64,000 bases of DNA, taken from assembly GCA_050084515.1 (NCBI GenBank), contig CM114272.1:50654001-50718000 (forward strand). The letters are read 5' to 3'. Of the stretch, positions 22,569 through 34,067 are shown piece by piece. The stretch comes from Blasia pusilla (Eukaryota; Marchantiophyta; Marchantiopsida; Blasiales). The notes under the pieces were generated by a model that made no database searches, was not told the origin of the DNA, and saw nothing but the letters and a program-made list of their open reading frames with translations. A program made the position numbers and the translations under genes. Numbering within the stretch: position 1 is the stretch's first letter; each line of letters begins with the position of its first letter.

Positions 22569-24069
22569 AGAGAGAATGAAAGAGTGAGAGAGCTTCATGG
22601 GGGAGCTCGCTAGTCACTCGCTGGTTTTGCAGGTTGGGGACCGTGTTCCCAATTTAGCAGCTCATGGGGGTGCTCACCAGAGCAAGGGCTTCTTTGATTG
22701 TTCTTTGCATTTGCCAATTTTTTGTGTGGAAGAGTGGCGCACGAAAGCGCTGCCCAATTTCTGATAGGGATTGATTATGGGGGCGGGTTGCCCCATGTCG
22801 ATGCTCTTGGGAGCACCATGTAGCTTGCTAATTTGTATTTTTATAGATTTTACATTTTTGTTGGGAGAAATTAGTGCAAAAGCGCTGCCAAATTTTGTGT
22901 AGGAGAAAGAGACATTGGGCTTTACAACAATCCCTGTTAGTTTTTACTGGAATATTTGATTCTAAATATTTTTTAACGTTGTCGTAGATCGTGAAGCTGT
23001 GCAAAAAATAATACGCATTTCAAGTTGCGAGCAAAAAGTTATGGCTAGTCTTGCAAAACTGCCATTGCTAGGTAATTTTTAGGGTTAAATGGTTCAAACC
23101 CTAAAGCAGCCGCCACGACGGCGGCGGCCGTTGCCGTCATAGTCATCGTCAACAGTCAACTATCACCATCGAAAGTCAACCATCACCGTCACCATCAACG
23201 GTCAACCGTCTGTTGTCCACCCTTTGGTTGCCATTGCCGCCGTTACGGAGTGGAGGATCTTCCACGACGTTCGTTGATTCTTTGACTTGTGTCGCCATCA
23301 CGTAATTTGTTTTGGCCACCACCGTCATCGCAAGTTTTTCATCAATCAGTGATGGTAGATGACCTCCGATTATGGTGTTTGAGTTGTGATTTCATGCTGC
23401 TATGTTGTGACTGGTAGCCACTCGACAATGATCGAGTACCGTGCTGTGACGCCCGTAGCCGCAACGTGCCGTCGATTGCCGTGCGGTGCCGCTCGTGGCC
23501 GCACCGCACCGTCTCGATTGTGGAGCCGCATCGTCATTGTGGAGTAGAGTGTGGGTTTATTGTTGATTGAGGAGGATATGCCGCCGAGTGCAGCATCCCA
23601 CCATCGAGGGCCGTGCCGTTTGTAGCCATTCCGTGCCGCATGCAACGCCGCACCGTTCCACTGGAACCGCACTGTCTATCGAGGAGTTTTGAGCAGCGTC
23701 AGTACAGGAGGAGTATGACTTGCTGATTGGAGGAGTTGTCTCCACGACCGAGCTGGGGTCAAGATTTGGAGCTGCTGAGGAGCGACATCGACATGTGTTC
23801 ACGTTACCCATTCTAGTCCTTTACCCTGCACGCGTGAGGGATTCTGGGATTTGGGTAGTTTATTTGGGTATATTGGGTTGTGTGAATGCTGAGATCATCA
23901 TTTATGTATGTGGTTTAGGGGACATAGACCTGTGTGGGATGTCCAGAGTTGAGGGTAGGTTGTCGATTAGATGATAGCCTGGTCGATTTGCCGTACCACG
24001 CCGCGTGTTGCTGCACGTTACACGTCTCAAAGAGGGAGAGTGTAGATCGAGTGCCGCATGTTTGGGATG
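22569..24069 (+). other. Leader of gypsy copy 2
   Basis: A 1.5-kb stretch without a usable frame between LTR and gag. It contains two AAAGCGCTGCC(C/A)AATTT motifs, a run of GTCAAC/ATCACC-type repeats (about 23140-23215) and a GCCGCA/GTGCCG-rich stretch (about 23440-23670). No standard initiator-Met primer binding site was seen next to the LTR. Confidence 0.5.
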
Positions 24070-25624
24070 AGTGATTGAGGGAGTTCTCGCAAGGTTGAGA
24101 GTGATCGGGTGAGAGGGGCACGAGGGTCATCACGGCGTCGGTTCGGGACTTTGAGAGGCAAGGTTGGTGAACCCGAGAGTAGCTCTAGAGGTTTTACGCG
24201 GAGTGGCGCAAGGTTCCGAGGGTCTCCACGTGAGGGACCACCTCGACCTCCTTCTATGTCATCGTCAGACAAGGGGGAGGGTATAGAGGAGTTTATGAGC
24301 ACATCGCCATACATTATGAGTGGTCCTACTAGTTGGGCGTACGAGATGGACAACCGGGGTAGAGGATTGCGTAGGTTTTTAGGTGCAGTAGGCACGATTT
24401 CATAGCAGGGTTTAGGAGTTGATGCGACTCATAGCGGGCCAGGAACTCTAGAGAGTTCAACCCGTTTAGAGCATGGAATGGTATGTTCCAGCATTTAGAG
24501 GGAGGGCCCATGGATGATTACCATGAGTTCTCTAAGAGATATGCACATTAGATCGAGGCGTGAAGGCTCTACTATGACCCACATTATGTGTCATGGACGG
24601 ACCCATTCCCAGATGAGGAGGAGGAGTCAGGAGAGACTACTTCCTCTTCCACTAGTGACGTTTTAGGAGGGGTCACTCGCATTGGAGCAGTTGCACCGTC
24701 TAGTCGGGTTCGTCCCAGGTTCATCCCTGTGGTTGAGTTCTTTGATGAGTTGAGGGCGAGCTACCAGGGGATATGGATGGAGAAGTTGCAAAGCATCCAC
24801 GACTTCCAGAGGTACCCAGGTGAGAGTTTGTGTGAGGCTTACACTCGCTTGCGTTGGTTGATCAACATCACTCAGGGGTGACAGAGGATTAGACTATCCA
24901 CTCATGGTACGCGATGTTGGACCGGACCCTACGGACACGAGTGCGGGAGGGGGTTCTTCTTATGAACAACTCTCTTACATTAAAAGATGTTTTTAGGGCC
25001 GCCAAGAACATTGAGCGCAACATGGAGGAGGAGAGCGTAGCCACCATGGGTTCTAAGCGAGAGTAGTCACGATTGTCTGCACCACTTGTGCAACAACGTG
25101 GACTCTGAGATATGTCGACTGTGGCACCACGAGCTCAGGGAGGATACCGGGATGTCGTGCCACAAAGACCTGCGCCTTCATATGCGGCTCAAAAGTAGCC
25201 GCCTACTATTACTTGTTGGTCATGTGGTGGAGCCCATCATCAGCACGATTGCACTGGTCAGGATCATGGACGTGTGCCTCATCATGGAGGAGGAGATGGT
25301 GCTGCATCAGGAGGTTATCAGTGTGACTATTGTCAGAGGTATGGTCATACACGCGCCAGGTATTTCAGTTTACATCCTGAGTTACATCCGGACCGAGGGC
25401 CAGAGAGGGCACCAGAGCCAATAGTCGGTCCGGGTGGGCTAGAGATCGTGCACCAGGTGGTCCCGTTGGGGGACGAGGAGCTGCAGTTGCCGGACAGGGT
25501 GGTAGAGCTGCCCGTGGAGGAGGTAGAGTTCCACCTAGATGCGTCGAGGGAGACCACGGACGTGAGGCTGAGAAGGTTGCTCAGAAACAGCACCTACAGG
25601 AGTAGATTGCCGCTATGGCATTGA
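24070..25624 (+). pseudogene. gag of gypsy copy 2 (frameshifted)
   Basis: The frames switch several times: about 24109-24405, then 24588-24881 (VVEFFDELRASYQGIWMEKL, GESLCEAYTRLRWLI), then RTLRTRVREGVLLMNNSLTL and NIERNMEEESVATMG. The nucleocapsid has CWSCGGAHHQHDC and CDYCQRYGHTRARYF; the last Cys of the second knuckle is Tyr. The protein would form the virus-like particle and bind element RNA. Confidence 0.8.
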
Positions 25625-26280
25625 GGTTACCCGATGCTAGATCTGTGGCATCGACATCATATGGAGTAGCCAGAGATATGGAGGATCTTGGTTGGATGTG
25701 CGGGGTTGCCCACATTGAGGCTGCCGTAGTTGTGACGCGTGGACCAGCCACAGAGTTGGATCCATAACAAGGGAAAGCCAATAAATAGATTAGGCTTCCT
25801 CAATCTTTCACGTCGTCCGAAGCGATGAGCACCCCATCGATGGGTCCTTATCAAAGTTTTGGAGAGTTGGTGATGTTGTTGGTGTGTAGGCATGGAGGGC
25901 GATGGGAGAAGTGAGTGCGATGACTCCTATTGTTGATGCTCAAGAGGAGCATGTGTCAAGCATGTTGTTGGGGGCGGCCACGGTTATGTACCGCGCTCCT
26001 TTATTTTCTGGTTCCAATGTTATGACATTGGGGGATACGCCCGCCGAGCTTTTTGGCTCACCGCTACACTATGTGAGCGTCGAATTGGAGTTATTGCATC
26101 ACGTTCAGAGGTGATTGCAGAGGAGGTGATGGACCTCCCCTTGGAGCGGATGCTCGTCCACGTTAGATTCATGGCAGGCTGTGGCTGCTAGGATGGCGGA
26201 GATGCCCGCTAGACCCGCAATAGAGCGTGCCATGGCTTCTCCTGGTGTTGTGTTGTTGGATAACCAAGGAGATGTCTTCT

Positions 26281-26690
26281 AGTTGGTGAGATCCGGAGGT
26301 AGAGCTTTTAGTCCGCAACACATCTTGTTGGATTCAGGAGCGCAACCCCTGATTTTGGGGAAAGCATCATTTTGAGGATTGGGCTTGACGAGAGCCGATC
26401 TAGAGTTTTGTCCATTCTGGATACAGACGTCCTTGGATGGAGCGAGTACCATATAATATATCACCCAACAGTAGGTCGTGGTGAGGATTCGCCCAGGATA
26501 TCCTACAAATGAGTCTGTGGTGCGAGCCAAGGCGATAGTGACTCATGTAGAGTCCTATGACGTCTTGGTTGGTGGAGTAGTGTTATACCCGATGGGGTTT
26601 TCCCTGGATTACTGGGAGGAGTCAGCGTCCTGCAATCCAGGATGGCAGTCAGGTGATGGGCGCCTTAGCTCATTACCCGTTTGATTCACA
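26281..26690 (+). pseudogene. Aspartic protease of gypsy copy 2
   Basis: ILLDSGAQPLILGK (about 26323) holds the catalytic Asp-Ser-Gly. ESYDVLVGGVVLYPMGF and SLDYWEE follow near 26550-26620. Stops occur at GKASF*GLG and in the middle segment. The same two blocks are recognisable in copies 1, 3, 4 and 5, making this the best conserved marker of the family. Confidence 0.78.
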
Positions 26691-26900
26691 GGTGCAATGA
26701 TTGAGCAACGGCCAAGAGAGATGGCGACCTTAGCAGCATTTAGCAATGGCATTACTTGGCCTAGTGATTTGATTGAGGGACATGTCCATGCAGAGGATAC
26801 TCCCATTCCTGACATTTCTATGGAGAGGAGTGTTATGGTAGCCGCATCATTCCGTTGAGGAGAGGTGCCGCTGTGGGGCTCGACTGAGGAGGTTTGACGA

Positions 26901-28007
26901 TTGGCAGATGAGCACGTGCAGACTGCGTGGAGCGAGGCGTTTGCACCAGAGCATGATGTGTCTGAGAAACCCGAGGTAGCAGGGAGTGCTACAATGACAC
27001 CCTTGGATACCACACCCATTGTGTGGTGTATCTCGGAGGAGGGTATTCGAGTGTTAGATCTCTTTGGAGGGATTAGCACCGGGTTAGTTGTTGTTTTGCA
27101 GCCAGGAGTGCGAGTACAACAATACATGTATGTGGAGAGTCATGATGTTGCGAGGCGCGTCTCACTACGACATGTGGCGCAATTACGCCTACATTTTCCT
27201 GACTTATTGTCTGCGTCCGCAGTACAAGGGTACCAGAGTTCCCTACCAAGGGGTATTTCGTTGTTGGGGGCGCATGACTTAGAGCGGGTAGGGACCATTG
27301 ATTTGGTCATTTCCGGTTGGCCATGTCAGGGCCAATCGAGTGTTGGATGAGGCAGCGGATTGGCTGACACTCGGTCTAGGTTGTTTTGGGAGATGTTAAG
27401 GGTCTTACAATAGTTGCAGGAGCACCAGTCTCGTTCTCCAGCCTACATTCTGGAGAATGTGCCGATCTTAGGAGACTCCAGGTCACGGATGGTGACGAGT
27501 GCTCATCAGATGCGTGCCTGGATTGGCCCAACAATGTTCTTGGATGCGGCGAGTGTAGGTTCTAGAGCCCATCGCCCGCGTCTATGGTGGACCAACTTGA
27601 TGCCCCATGTGGTGTTACAGAGGGTGTATGCGAGAGTGGAGCGCCCCTCCCATTTGTTAGTGGATTCCATTCTGGATCCAGGTCATCGATCACAAGCAGT
27701 GAGGCACGATGATCGACCACCGTTGATTGTGGTCAACAAGGTAGATAGGCCGCGGGCAGCCTTGCCCACGTTTGTGAGTTTTCTTGCTTCCTATGCATAC
27801 AAGGAGGCCAGTCCTGGCTTGGTTTGGGATGACCAAGTTCAGCGGTTGGTGCAGCCCAAATCCGACGAGAGAGAGCGAGCGATGGGATTTCCCACAAGAA
27901 TGACGGCACTACCGTCAATGTCAGAGGCATCACGACGCCATGTCTTGGGTCAGGCGATGGCCCTGAACTGCTTGACATGGATCCTCAACTTGGGAGTGGC
28001 TGAGTAG
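26901..28007 (+). pseudogene. DNMT3-like cytosine-5 DNA methyltransferase of gypsy copy 2 (catalytic Cys intact, two stops)
   Basis: Motif I IRVLDLFGGISTGL is followed by motif IV VDLVISGWPCQGQS with the catalytic Cys codon TGT at 27324-27326. Then come RSRLFWEMLRVL, motif VI ILENVPILGD, motif VIII SRAHRPRLWWTNL, a short target-recognition stretch, motif IX-like ERERAMGFPTRMT, and motif X-like RHVLGQAMALNCLTWIL. ER..MGFP...T and AHR.R.WW.NL are the DNMT3-type versions of these motifs. Two stops break the domain: TGA at 27348 and TAG at 27411. Both align with sense codons in copy 1 and fit C-to-T change of CGA and CAG. The domain lies in the polyprotein between protease and RT exactly as in copy 1, so it belongs to the element. 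Predicted role: methylation of CG or other C sites in element or target DNA. Confidence 0.88.
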
Positions 28008-28307
28008 CGTCGTATGAGATCGCGACAGATCACAATGGTTGCGTTGGTGAGCCCCATGCCTACCGAGACGGTGGAGGCAGTGGTTGGGGGCGAGACCCGA
28101 GAAGACCTACACATCAAGGGAGATCAAGAGAGACACCCTTGGACTTCTTGGGATGTTTTGCAGGTACGCTAGGAGATGATAGCCACAACATCAAGCTTGG
28201 TTCCGTACACTGCACGTGGAGGAGATCAGAGTTTGCAATTGGTTGCAGCAGAGCGGCCGAGTGTTGTTGTTTGAGACGGGGTTGCACCATAACAACCACT
28301 GATACCC

Positions 28308-29790
28308 GTGCCGGAGAGTTCTTCTATAGTCATGATGAAGACTTGGGAGCCAGATATGGGCCCTAAGTTGATAGGAGGAGAGCGGCGCCGGATACATCAG
28401 TTCCTAAGGAGTTGCTTTGCGTTTAGCATGAAGGATTTGGATACGCTGAAGGGATGCGGGATCCGCATTGAGTTGTCGAGTGATACGCCGATCTCCCGAT
28501 GACCCTACATGTACAGTGATATGGAGAGGGCTCTGATTCAGAGTAGGAGCCAGGACTTGATCGGAGCAGGACTAGTGGAGATGTCGCATCGGGAGTACGC
28601 ATCTGCCACTCTCATGCCCTCCAAGAAGGATGTGCATGGCAGCTAGATGGATAGGCGGATGTGTGGGGATTACCGACATATCAATCGGCAGACAAAGTCC
28701 GATAGGTATGCCATGCCCACCCCTGAGGAGATCTTTGATGCAATTGGTAACGCAAAGGTCTTCAGTTCATTGGATTTACGAGCCGGATACCATCAGCTGC
28801 ATATCAGATTGGAGGACATACAGAAGACGACATTTTGGGACATCGATCCTCACGGGAAGGATTATTTGTACTAGTGGCAGTTCTTACCATTTTGGTTAAA
28901 GAACGCCCCGGTTGAGTTTCAAAGGTTCATGGATAGGATCTTGGCTAGTCTGGATTTTGCTAGGTGTTATATTGATGACATTGTAGTCTTTAGCGCCATG
29001 GTTGAGGAGCATGAGCGACATCTAGAGGAGGTAATTTTGACGATTGCAATTACATGGGTTGAAGCTACATCCAGGAAAGTGCAAGTTCTTCTACGACTAG
29101 ATTGAGTACTTGGATCATACAATATACCTAGGGGGCCTTGGTGTTCAGCAAACAAAGATAGAGGCTATCTCACGCATTCCACGCCCTACATATGTGAGCC
29201 GTGTTTGCGCATTCATGGGATTGGCGAACTTCTATCGGCGGTACGTCAAGGGATTCTGTTCGATTGCGGAGCCGCTGACCTTGTTGACCAAGGTGGATCA
29301 CGAGCGGCATTGGGGGGATGAGCAAGAGCGAGCATTTCAATTGCTCAAGGATAGGTTGATGTCCATGCCCATCTTGAGGATACCGATCAGGGGGGGTTCC
29401 TTTCCAGTTGTACATAAATTGGAGCATGTTGGGGCTTGGAGCGGTGCTCACCCAGCATGATGATGAGGGTAGAGAGTTTTTGGTGGCTTACGCTAGCCGC
29501 TCGAACAACGTTGCAGAGGCGAAGTACAACTTGTATGAGGGTGAGTGCTTGGCTACGGTGTGGGCTGTCGCACATTTCACGTGTTACTTATTCGGAAACC
29601 CCTTTACCATCATCACTGATCATCAACCACTGAAGTGGTTGATAAGTCCGACAAGGTTACAGAGAAGCTTGCAAGATGGGCTCTGTTGTTGCAAGAGTAT
29701 GATTTTCAGGTGGTACATAGACTTGGGACGCTCAACCAAGATGCAGATGGGTTGAGTCGTAACCCATGCTCGAGTCAGCGAGATGCGACT
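28308..29790 (+). pseudogene. Reverse transcriptase and RNase H of gypsy copy 2
   Basis: RT motifs: YMYSDMERALIQSRS, MCGDYRHINRQTKSDRYAMP, FSSLDLRAGYHQLHI, active site CYIDDIVVFS (about 28965-28994), then EYLDHTIYLGG, FMGLANFYRRYVKGF. RNase H follows: LGLGAVLTQHDDEGREF, YASRSNN, EGECLATVWAVAHF, ITDHQPLKWL, LARWALLLQEYDFQVVH, DGLSR. Stops occur at ISR*PYM, HGS*MDRR and DYLY*WQF (the last is CAG to TAG compared with copy 1), and at least two frameshifts occur between 29030 and 29640. The first RNase H Asp position appears as Asn. Not functional as it stands. Confidence 0.88.
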
Positions 29791-30049
29791 GGAGCTCGAT
29801 GGCATGGAGAGAGTGATGAGGAGTCAGTGCCAGAATGGCACGCGTCAGCCTATTTAGGCATATTGGCTATGGAGAGCCAGAGTGTGGAGACTTTGATGGC
29901 GAGGTCTAGTGGAGAGTCCTTGGATCCCGAGGCCAGTGAGGAGACAACAAGTGGCCGAGATATTCATGATGAGGGAGTAGTCTTGGAGTACCTTCGTACT
30001 GGCAGCGTTGCAAGCTTTGTGGGTGCTAGAGAGCGGGATCGGATCCTAT

Positions 30050-31250
30050 AGCAGGCCAGACGGTTCCATTGGGAGGGGACACATGTTTTGAGGGTTTGGG
30101 AGGATAGCAGAGTACGCGTAGTGCCGCATCCTTCGCAAAGAGCACCACTAAAGCAGCATGCCCACTAGGAGTTGGGTCACTTTGGGGTGAAGTGGACGTA
30201 CAAGTTGCTCCAGATTCAATATTGGTGGTGAGGCATGCAGACTGACGTTCAACAGTTTGCTGCCACGTGCATGGTGTGTGATCGGGTCTGAGCATCGTTA
30301 AATGCTCCAACTCCATAGTTGCATCCATTATCGATCATGGGCTTAGGGTATAGATGGAGTTTGGATTTTGCAGGACCTTTGCCTTTGACGGAGCGTCACA
30401 ATCGTGATGTGTTGGTGATGGTCGAGCACTTCTCAAAGTGGATCGAGTTGGTTGCATTGCCTGACAAAGCGAGTGAGGGAGTAGCTTATGCCTTCCTTGA
30501 CAGAGTGTTAAGTCATTATGGCGCACCGGCTGAGATGTTGACAGATCAGGGTACCGAGTTTCGCTGTGAGTTCCAAGCCTTATGTGATCAGGCACTGATC
30601 GACCACCGCACGACTTCGCGAGATCATTCCGAGGGGGATGGATTAGCGGAGAGAGTTGTGCAGACGATGAAGAGGGGTTTACGTAAGTATGGTTTGCAGA
30701 GAAGTCACCTAGGAGATTGGGACCTCCAATTGCCGTGGTTGGTGATGGGATACATATTCAACAGGCAGACATCCTTAGCGTATTTTTCACCGTACTTGCT
30801 ACTTTATGGCCGAGATCCAGATTTACCTGCGGCCATTCGTTGAGATGCTTGTGAGGTGCTTGATCTTGATGACCCAAATATATGGATGCGAGCATGTTCT
30901 TAGAGGGCTGAGTTGTTTGGGAGAGTGATGCCCATGGCGTTCGAGAACTTGGCGATTGCGTAGCATCGGGATAAGTTGAGGTATACGACTATTCGGGATG
31001 GTGGTTATTGGCCAACTATCCGGAGGTTTCATCATGGAGATTATGTCTACTTGCAGCAGACAACACCAACGACGTTGGATGTGACTGTAGGGCGCACTAT
31101 CCTAAGAGTGCGTTACATTTTGCCCTTCGGTGTTCTCTTGCCGGAGGGACGCGATGGTATGGTATGGAAGGACCATGTGCGTAATTATACCCCATGTCAC
31201 CTTCCTAACATTGATGGTAAAGTAGATCCGAGCTTAGCTGTACTTCGTGT
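30050..31250 (+). pseudogene. Integrase of gypsy copy 2
   Basis: The HHCC zinc-binding region reads ELGHFGVKW to AATCMVCDRV with stops inside it. The core is well preserved from 30319: YRWSLDFAGPLPLTERH (first Asp), DVLVMVEHFSKWIELVALP, MLTDQGTEFRCEF (second Asp), DGLAERVVQTMKRGLRKYG (Glu), so D,D,E is complete. A GPY/F-like C-terminal part follows (GDYVYLQQ, LRVRYILPFGVLLPEGRDG, VWKDHVRNY) and leads into the PHD finger. Stops at about 30841 and 30901 and others break the frame. Confidence 0.88.
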
Positions 31251-31260
31251 AGGCTTGCAT

Positions 31261-31395
31261 TGTATGTTGTGTGATTCTGCCCATGGTGCGGCCACGATGC
31301 TAGTCTGTGATGGATGTTCGAGAGGTTGGCATATGGCATGTTTGACGCCACCTCTCAATAGGGTTCCTCGGGGATGATGGATGTGTCCCAAATGT
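31261..31395 (+). pseudogene. C-terminal PHD finger of the gypsy copy 2 polyprotein
   Basis: A complete C4HC3 PHD signature directly follows the integrase C-terminus in the same frame: CMLCDS, then LVCDGCSRGWHMACLTPPL, then WMCPKC. Spacing is C-X2-C-X9-C-X2-C-X4-H-X2-C-X(about 16)-C-X2-C, typical of histone-tail-binding PHD fingers. A TGA stands just before the final WMCPKC. The same finger is found in copy 4 at 48757-48891. Gypsy elements of the chromovirus group carry a chromodomain at this place; a PHD finger there is unusual. Binding to a histone mark is inference. Confidence 0.85.
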
Positions 31396-31567
31396 ACATA
31401 GAGGAGATACTATGTAGGTTTCGATTCCGACAGGAAGGCGACTAACGATGGGGCCAGATGAGCACCCGGCCTTTCTTCTCTTAGCGTGCTAGAGATGTAT
31501 GTCGTGGTAGGTAGGGATAGAGGGCTATCTGGAGTTATAGGGACCTAAGCACCAGCTAGGGGGCCGA

Positions 31568-32337
31568 TTGGAGATATTTTTGTACTTGCTGTCTCGTTTT
31601 TTGGATGCCATCAGTTAGCATGGGATCGTGCGTGTTTGTGTGTGTGTTCGGTGATAGCGATGTATGTTGTGTAGCGATGTGTATGCGCACGGCAACTGTC
31701 ACTTCTCTTAGGATAGATCGGTGAGATCTAGTAGAGCGCCTTCTTGAGTAGTGGAGGAGAGGCTCGATAGGTCGAGGATGACCTACTAAGGCCTTGGAAA
31801 ACCTGAGAAAGCACGTTTCCCCTCCGTTTCGGCTCATTTGGAGCCATATTGAGGAACTTACTATTTAAGGTAAGTATCATTTTGAGTATATGATCGACTT
31901 TGTATTTTTTTTAAGTGGCCCTTGACTTCCTACATCAGGTCAAGAGCCACGGAGGTGACTTGGGATAATAGGTTACCATGGAGAGAGCTCGGGAGAGGGG
32001 AGGGGTATACCTCAAGGAGAGAGAGCTTGAGAGCTCATTCTCTCTTTATTGAACCTCTTGGCATAAGGCGGCGGAGTTATGGTCCCTTATCTTGTGAGTG
32101 TAACCCAAGCCTCCTATTAGGAGAATGGGTTTGGTTTGACATGAGAGAGAGAGTGCACACCTTTGAGAGCTATGGTGTGAGATGGTGTAGAGAGAGATTG
32201 GATCTTACTTTATTGGAGATATTTTAGTACTTCTTGTCTCGTTGTTTGGATACCATGAGTTAGCATGGGATCGTGCGTGTTATGTGTGTGTTCGATGACA
32301 GTGATGTATGTAGTGTAGCGATGTGTATGCGCACGAT
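31568..32337 (+). repeat. 3' LTR complex of gypsy copy 2 (A-L-A arrangement)
   Basis: L (31697-32213) matches the 5' LTR. It is bracketed by two copies of a ~124-bp segment, A1 (31568-31691) and A2 (32213-32335), sharing TTGGAGATATTTT, GTTAGCATGGGATCGTGCGTG and GTAGCGATGTGTATGCGCACG. A2 lies inside the target duplication, so it belongs to the insertion. The 5' LTR lacks A. Confidence 0.75.
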
Positions 32338-32342
32338 ATGTA

Positions 32343-33810
32343 GCTAAGGGCAAGCACGCAGCCGAGAGAAGCTAGTGTGGCACCAGCCTCCTCATCTTAC
32401 CACGATGGTGGTGAGGATTTTGATGGGATGGGATTTATGTGTAGTGCAGCTCAAGTTGAGGCTGCTACGGTGATGACTCGAGGTGCTACGAGAGTAATCA
32501 AGCCATCAAGAGATGGGGTTGAGATTGACCCACAGGAGGGGAGGGATGGGCGACATGCCAGGATTCTCCGAGTCGTTCACGTTGTTGGAGGAACTGCATA
32601 CACCGTCGATGGTGCCTCGGCGACCAGTAGTATCCTATGGGTTAGGCAGGTGTGCGACGTTCACGAGGAGTTGGAGAGAGTATCAACCACATTGTTGGAG
32701 GTGGCCACTAGGGTATGGTTAGACTCCGTAGTTTTCCGCCATAGAGTTGTCGACGTTGGGAGTCAGACCAATGGAGGTGTTCTGGTTGGCCGCCATGTTG
32801 TGTGAGCATGGAAAGGTGACTGCCTCTTATTCAAGGGTAGTTGAGGAGGTACTCAGGACGTCCCCCACTCAATCATGGCATGCGGCGGCGGCGAAGTTGG
32901 TATGCCACTAGGCCAACAATAGAGCGAGACATGATCATACCAGGTGTGGTGTTGTTGGATAATCGAGCAAGAGTGTTTCGCTTGGTTTGTCCCACAAGTA
33001 CGGTGTACCACATGTAGTGCGTTCTACTTGATTCGGGAGTGCAACCCTTGATGTTAGAGAAGACGATATGTTTAGCGTTGGGTTTACGGAAAGGCGACAT
33101 TGAGCGTTGTTCCTTTCAGATACAAACCTCTATTGGGGATGTATCACCCACACAGTACATGACTCGATAGGAGTTGGTGGTTAGACCCCAGCCAGAGCAT
33201 GAGTCAGATAGTGCGATGGTGCGTACTCGGACGATTACAACACCCACAGAGTCGTATGATGTGTTGGTAGGGAGTACGGTGTTGTATCCCCTTGGATTCA
33301 TTCTGAATTTTTGGGAGGATATGATTTTTTGTTGGCCAAAGTGGCGATTAGATGATGGACGGTTGAGCCATCTACCATTGTAGTTTGCAGGGAGTAGTGG
33401 TAGTCGACCACGTGAGGATACAATGATCATGTTAGTAGCATTCACAGGTGGTGTTAGCTGATCAGGAGGGTTCGGGGAGAGGAGCACACATGCGGAGGAC
33501 ATTCCCATAGCGGATAGTCCCATGGAGAGACATGCCAGGGTGGGTGTCTCTTTCCATGATGTGGAGCTTCTTTATCGTTGTTGGGGATGAGCGTGAGTTG
33601 CATGGAGTGCAGATGAGCTCGTGAGGGAGGCGTGGAGCCATGCATGTGCCTTGGAGCAGACATAGTCAGGTGACGGTTGTGCTCTTGGGGTGGAGACTTC
33701 ATATCTTTGGGTACCACACGTGTTGTGTGGTAGCGTTTGGAGCGAGGTACGAGAGTGTTAGATCTCTTTGGAGGGATCAACGCGACAAGTTGTTGTATTG
33801 TGGCAGTGTT
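32343..33810 (+). pseudogene. Linker, protease and methyltransferase stub of gypsy copy 3
   Basis: After copy 2 the host element resumes with MAPASSSYHDGGEDFDGMGF (32377) and a linker that closely matches copy 4 on the minus strand (MAPTSTSYHDVGEDFAGMGF). Protease remnants follow, including ESYDVLVGSTVLYPLGF (about 33247-33300). At about 33757 methyltransferase motif I VLDLFGGI is readable. Alignment to copy 2 continues only to about 33808, and then unrelated 3'-end sequence starts. Frames carry many stops. The protein context shows a gag-protease-only derivative. Confidence 0.75.
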
Positions 33811-33927
33811 GCGGGGATGACGGCACCGATGGTGCTAGATGTGTATAGGATTGTAGATCATGTTAGGTACATAAGTGTTTACTATCTAGAGTTAGGGGGA
33901 CCCAACTGCCAGCTAGGGGGGCGCTTG

Positions 33928-34067
33928 TGGGATCTCGATATATATATATGCGTGAGTGTATTTTGTTTATGTGTGGATCTACCCCTATCTTGGGGAAGTT
34001 CGGTGTTGTGTGGTATGTAGATGTGACCAGCGATGTGGGTTGTGTAGCAATGTGTGTACTCACGACA
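33928..34067 (+). repeat. 3' end (segment A only) of gypsy copy 3
   Basis: Follows the polypurine-like AGCTAGGGGGGC and runs TTGTGGGATCTCG to CACGACA. It matches A segments near 45.3, 46.0 and 55.6 kb (reverse). The L portion of the LTR is missing, consistent with recombination between the two A copies of an A-L-A end. Confidence 0.65.

Larger units (their letters stand above)
22071..32337 (+). mobile_element. Gypsy copy 2: near-complete methyltransferase- and PHD-bearing retrotransposon (10,267 bp)
   Basis: This is the most complete member of the family. The order is 5' LTR (22071-22568), long leader (to about 24070), gag with two zinc knuckles, aspartic protease, DNMT3-like methyltransferase, RT, RNase H, integrase, PHD finger, polypurine-like CTAGGGGGCC (about 31557), and a 3' LTR complex. 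The two LTR copies differ by scattered substitutions and a ~20-bp indel, so the insertion is not recent. All coding regions carry stops or frameshifts. The domain order PR-MTase-RT-RH-INT places it in Ty3/gypsy with an extra enzyme between protease and RT. A 5-bp target duplication and an empty-site comparison define its ends. Confidence 0.9.
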
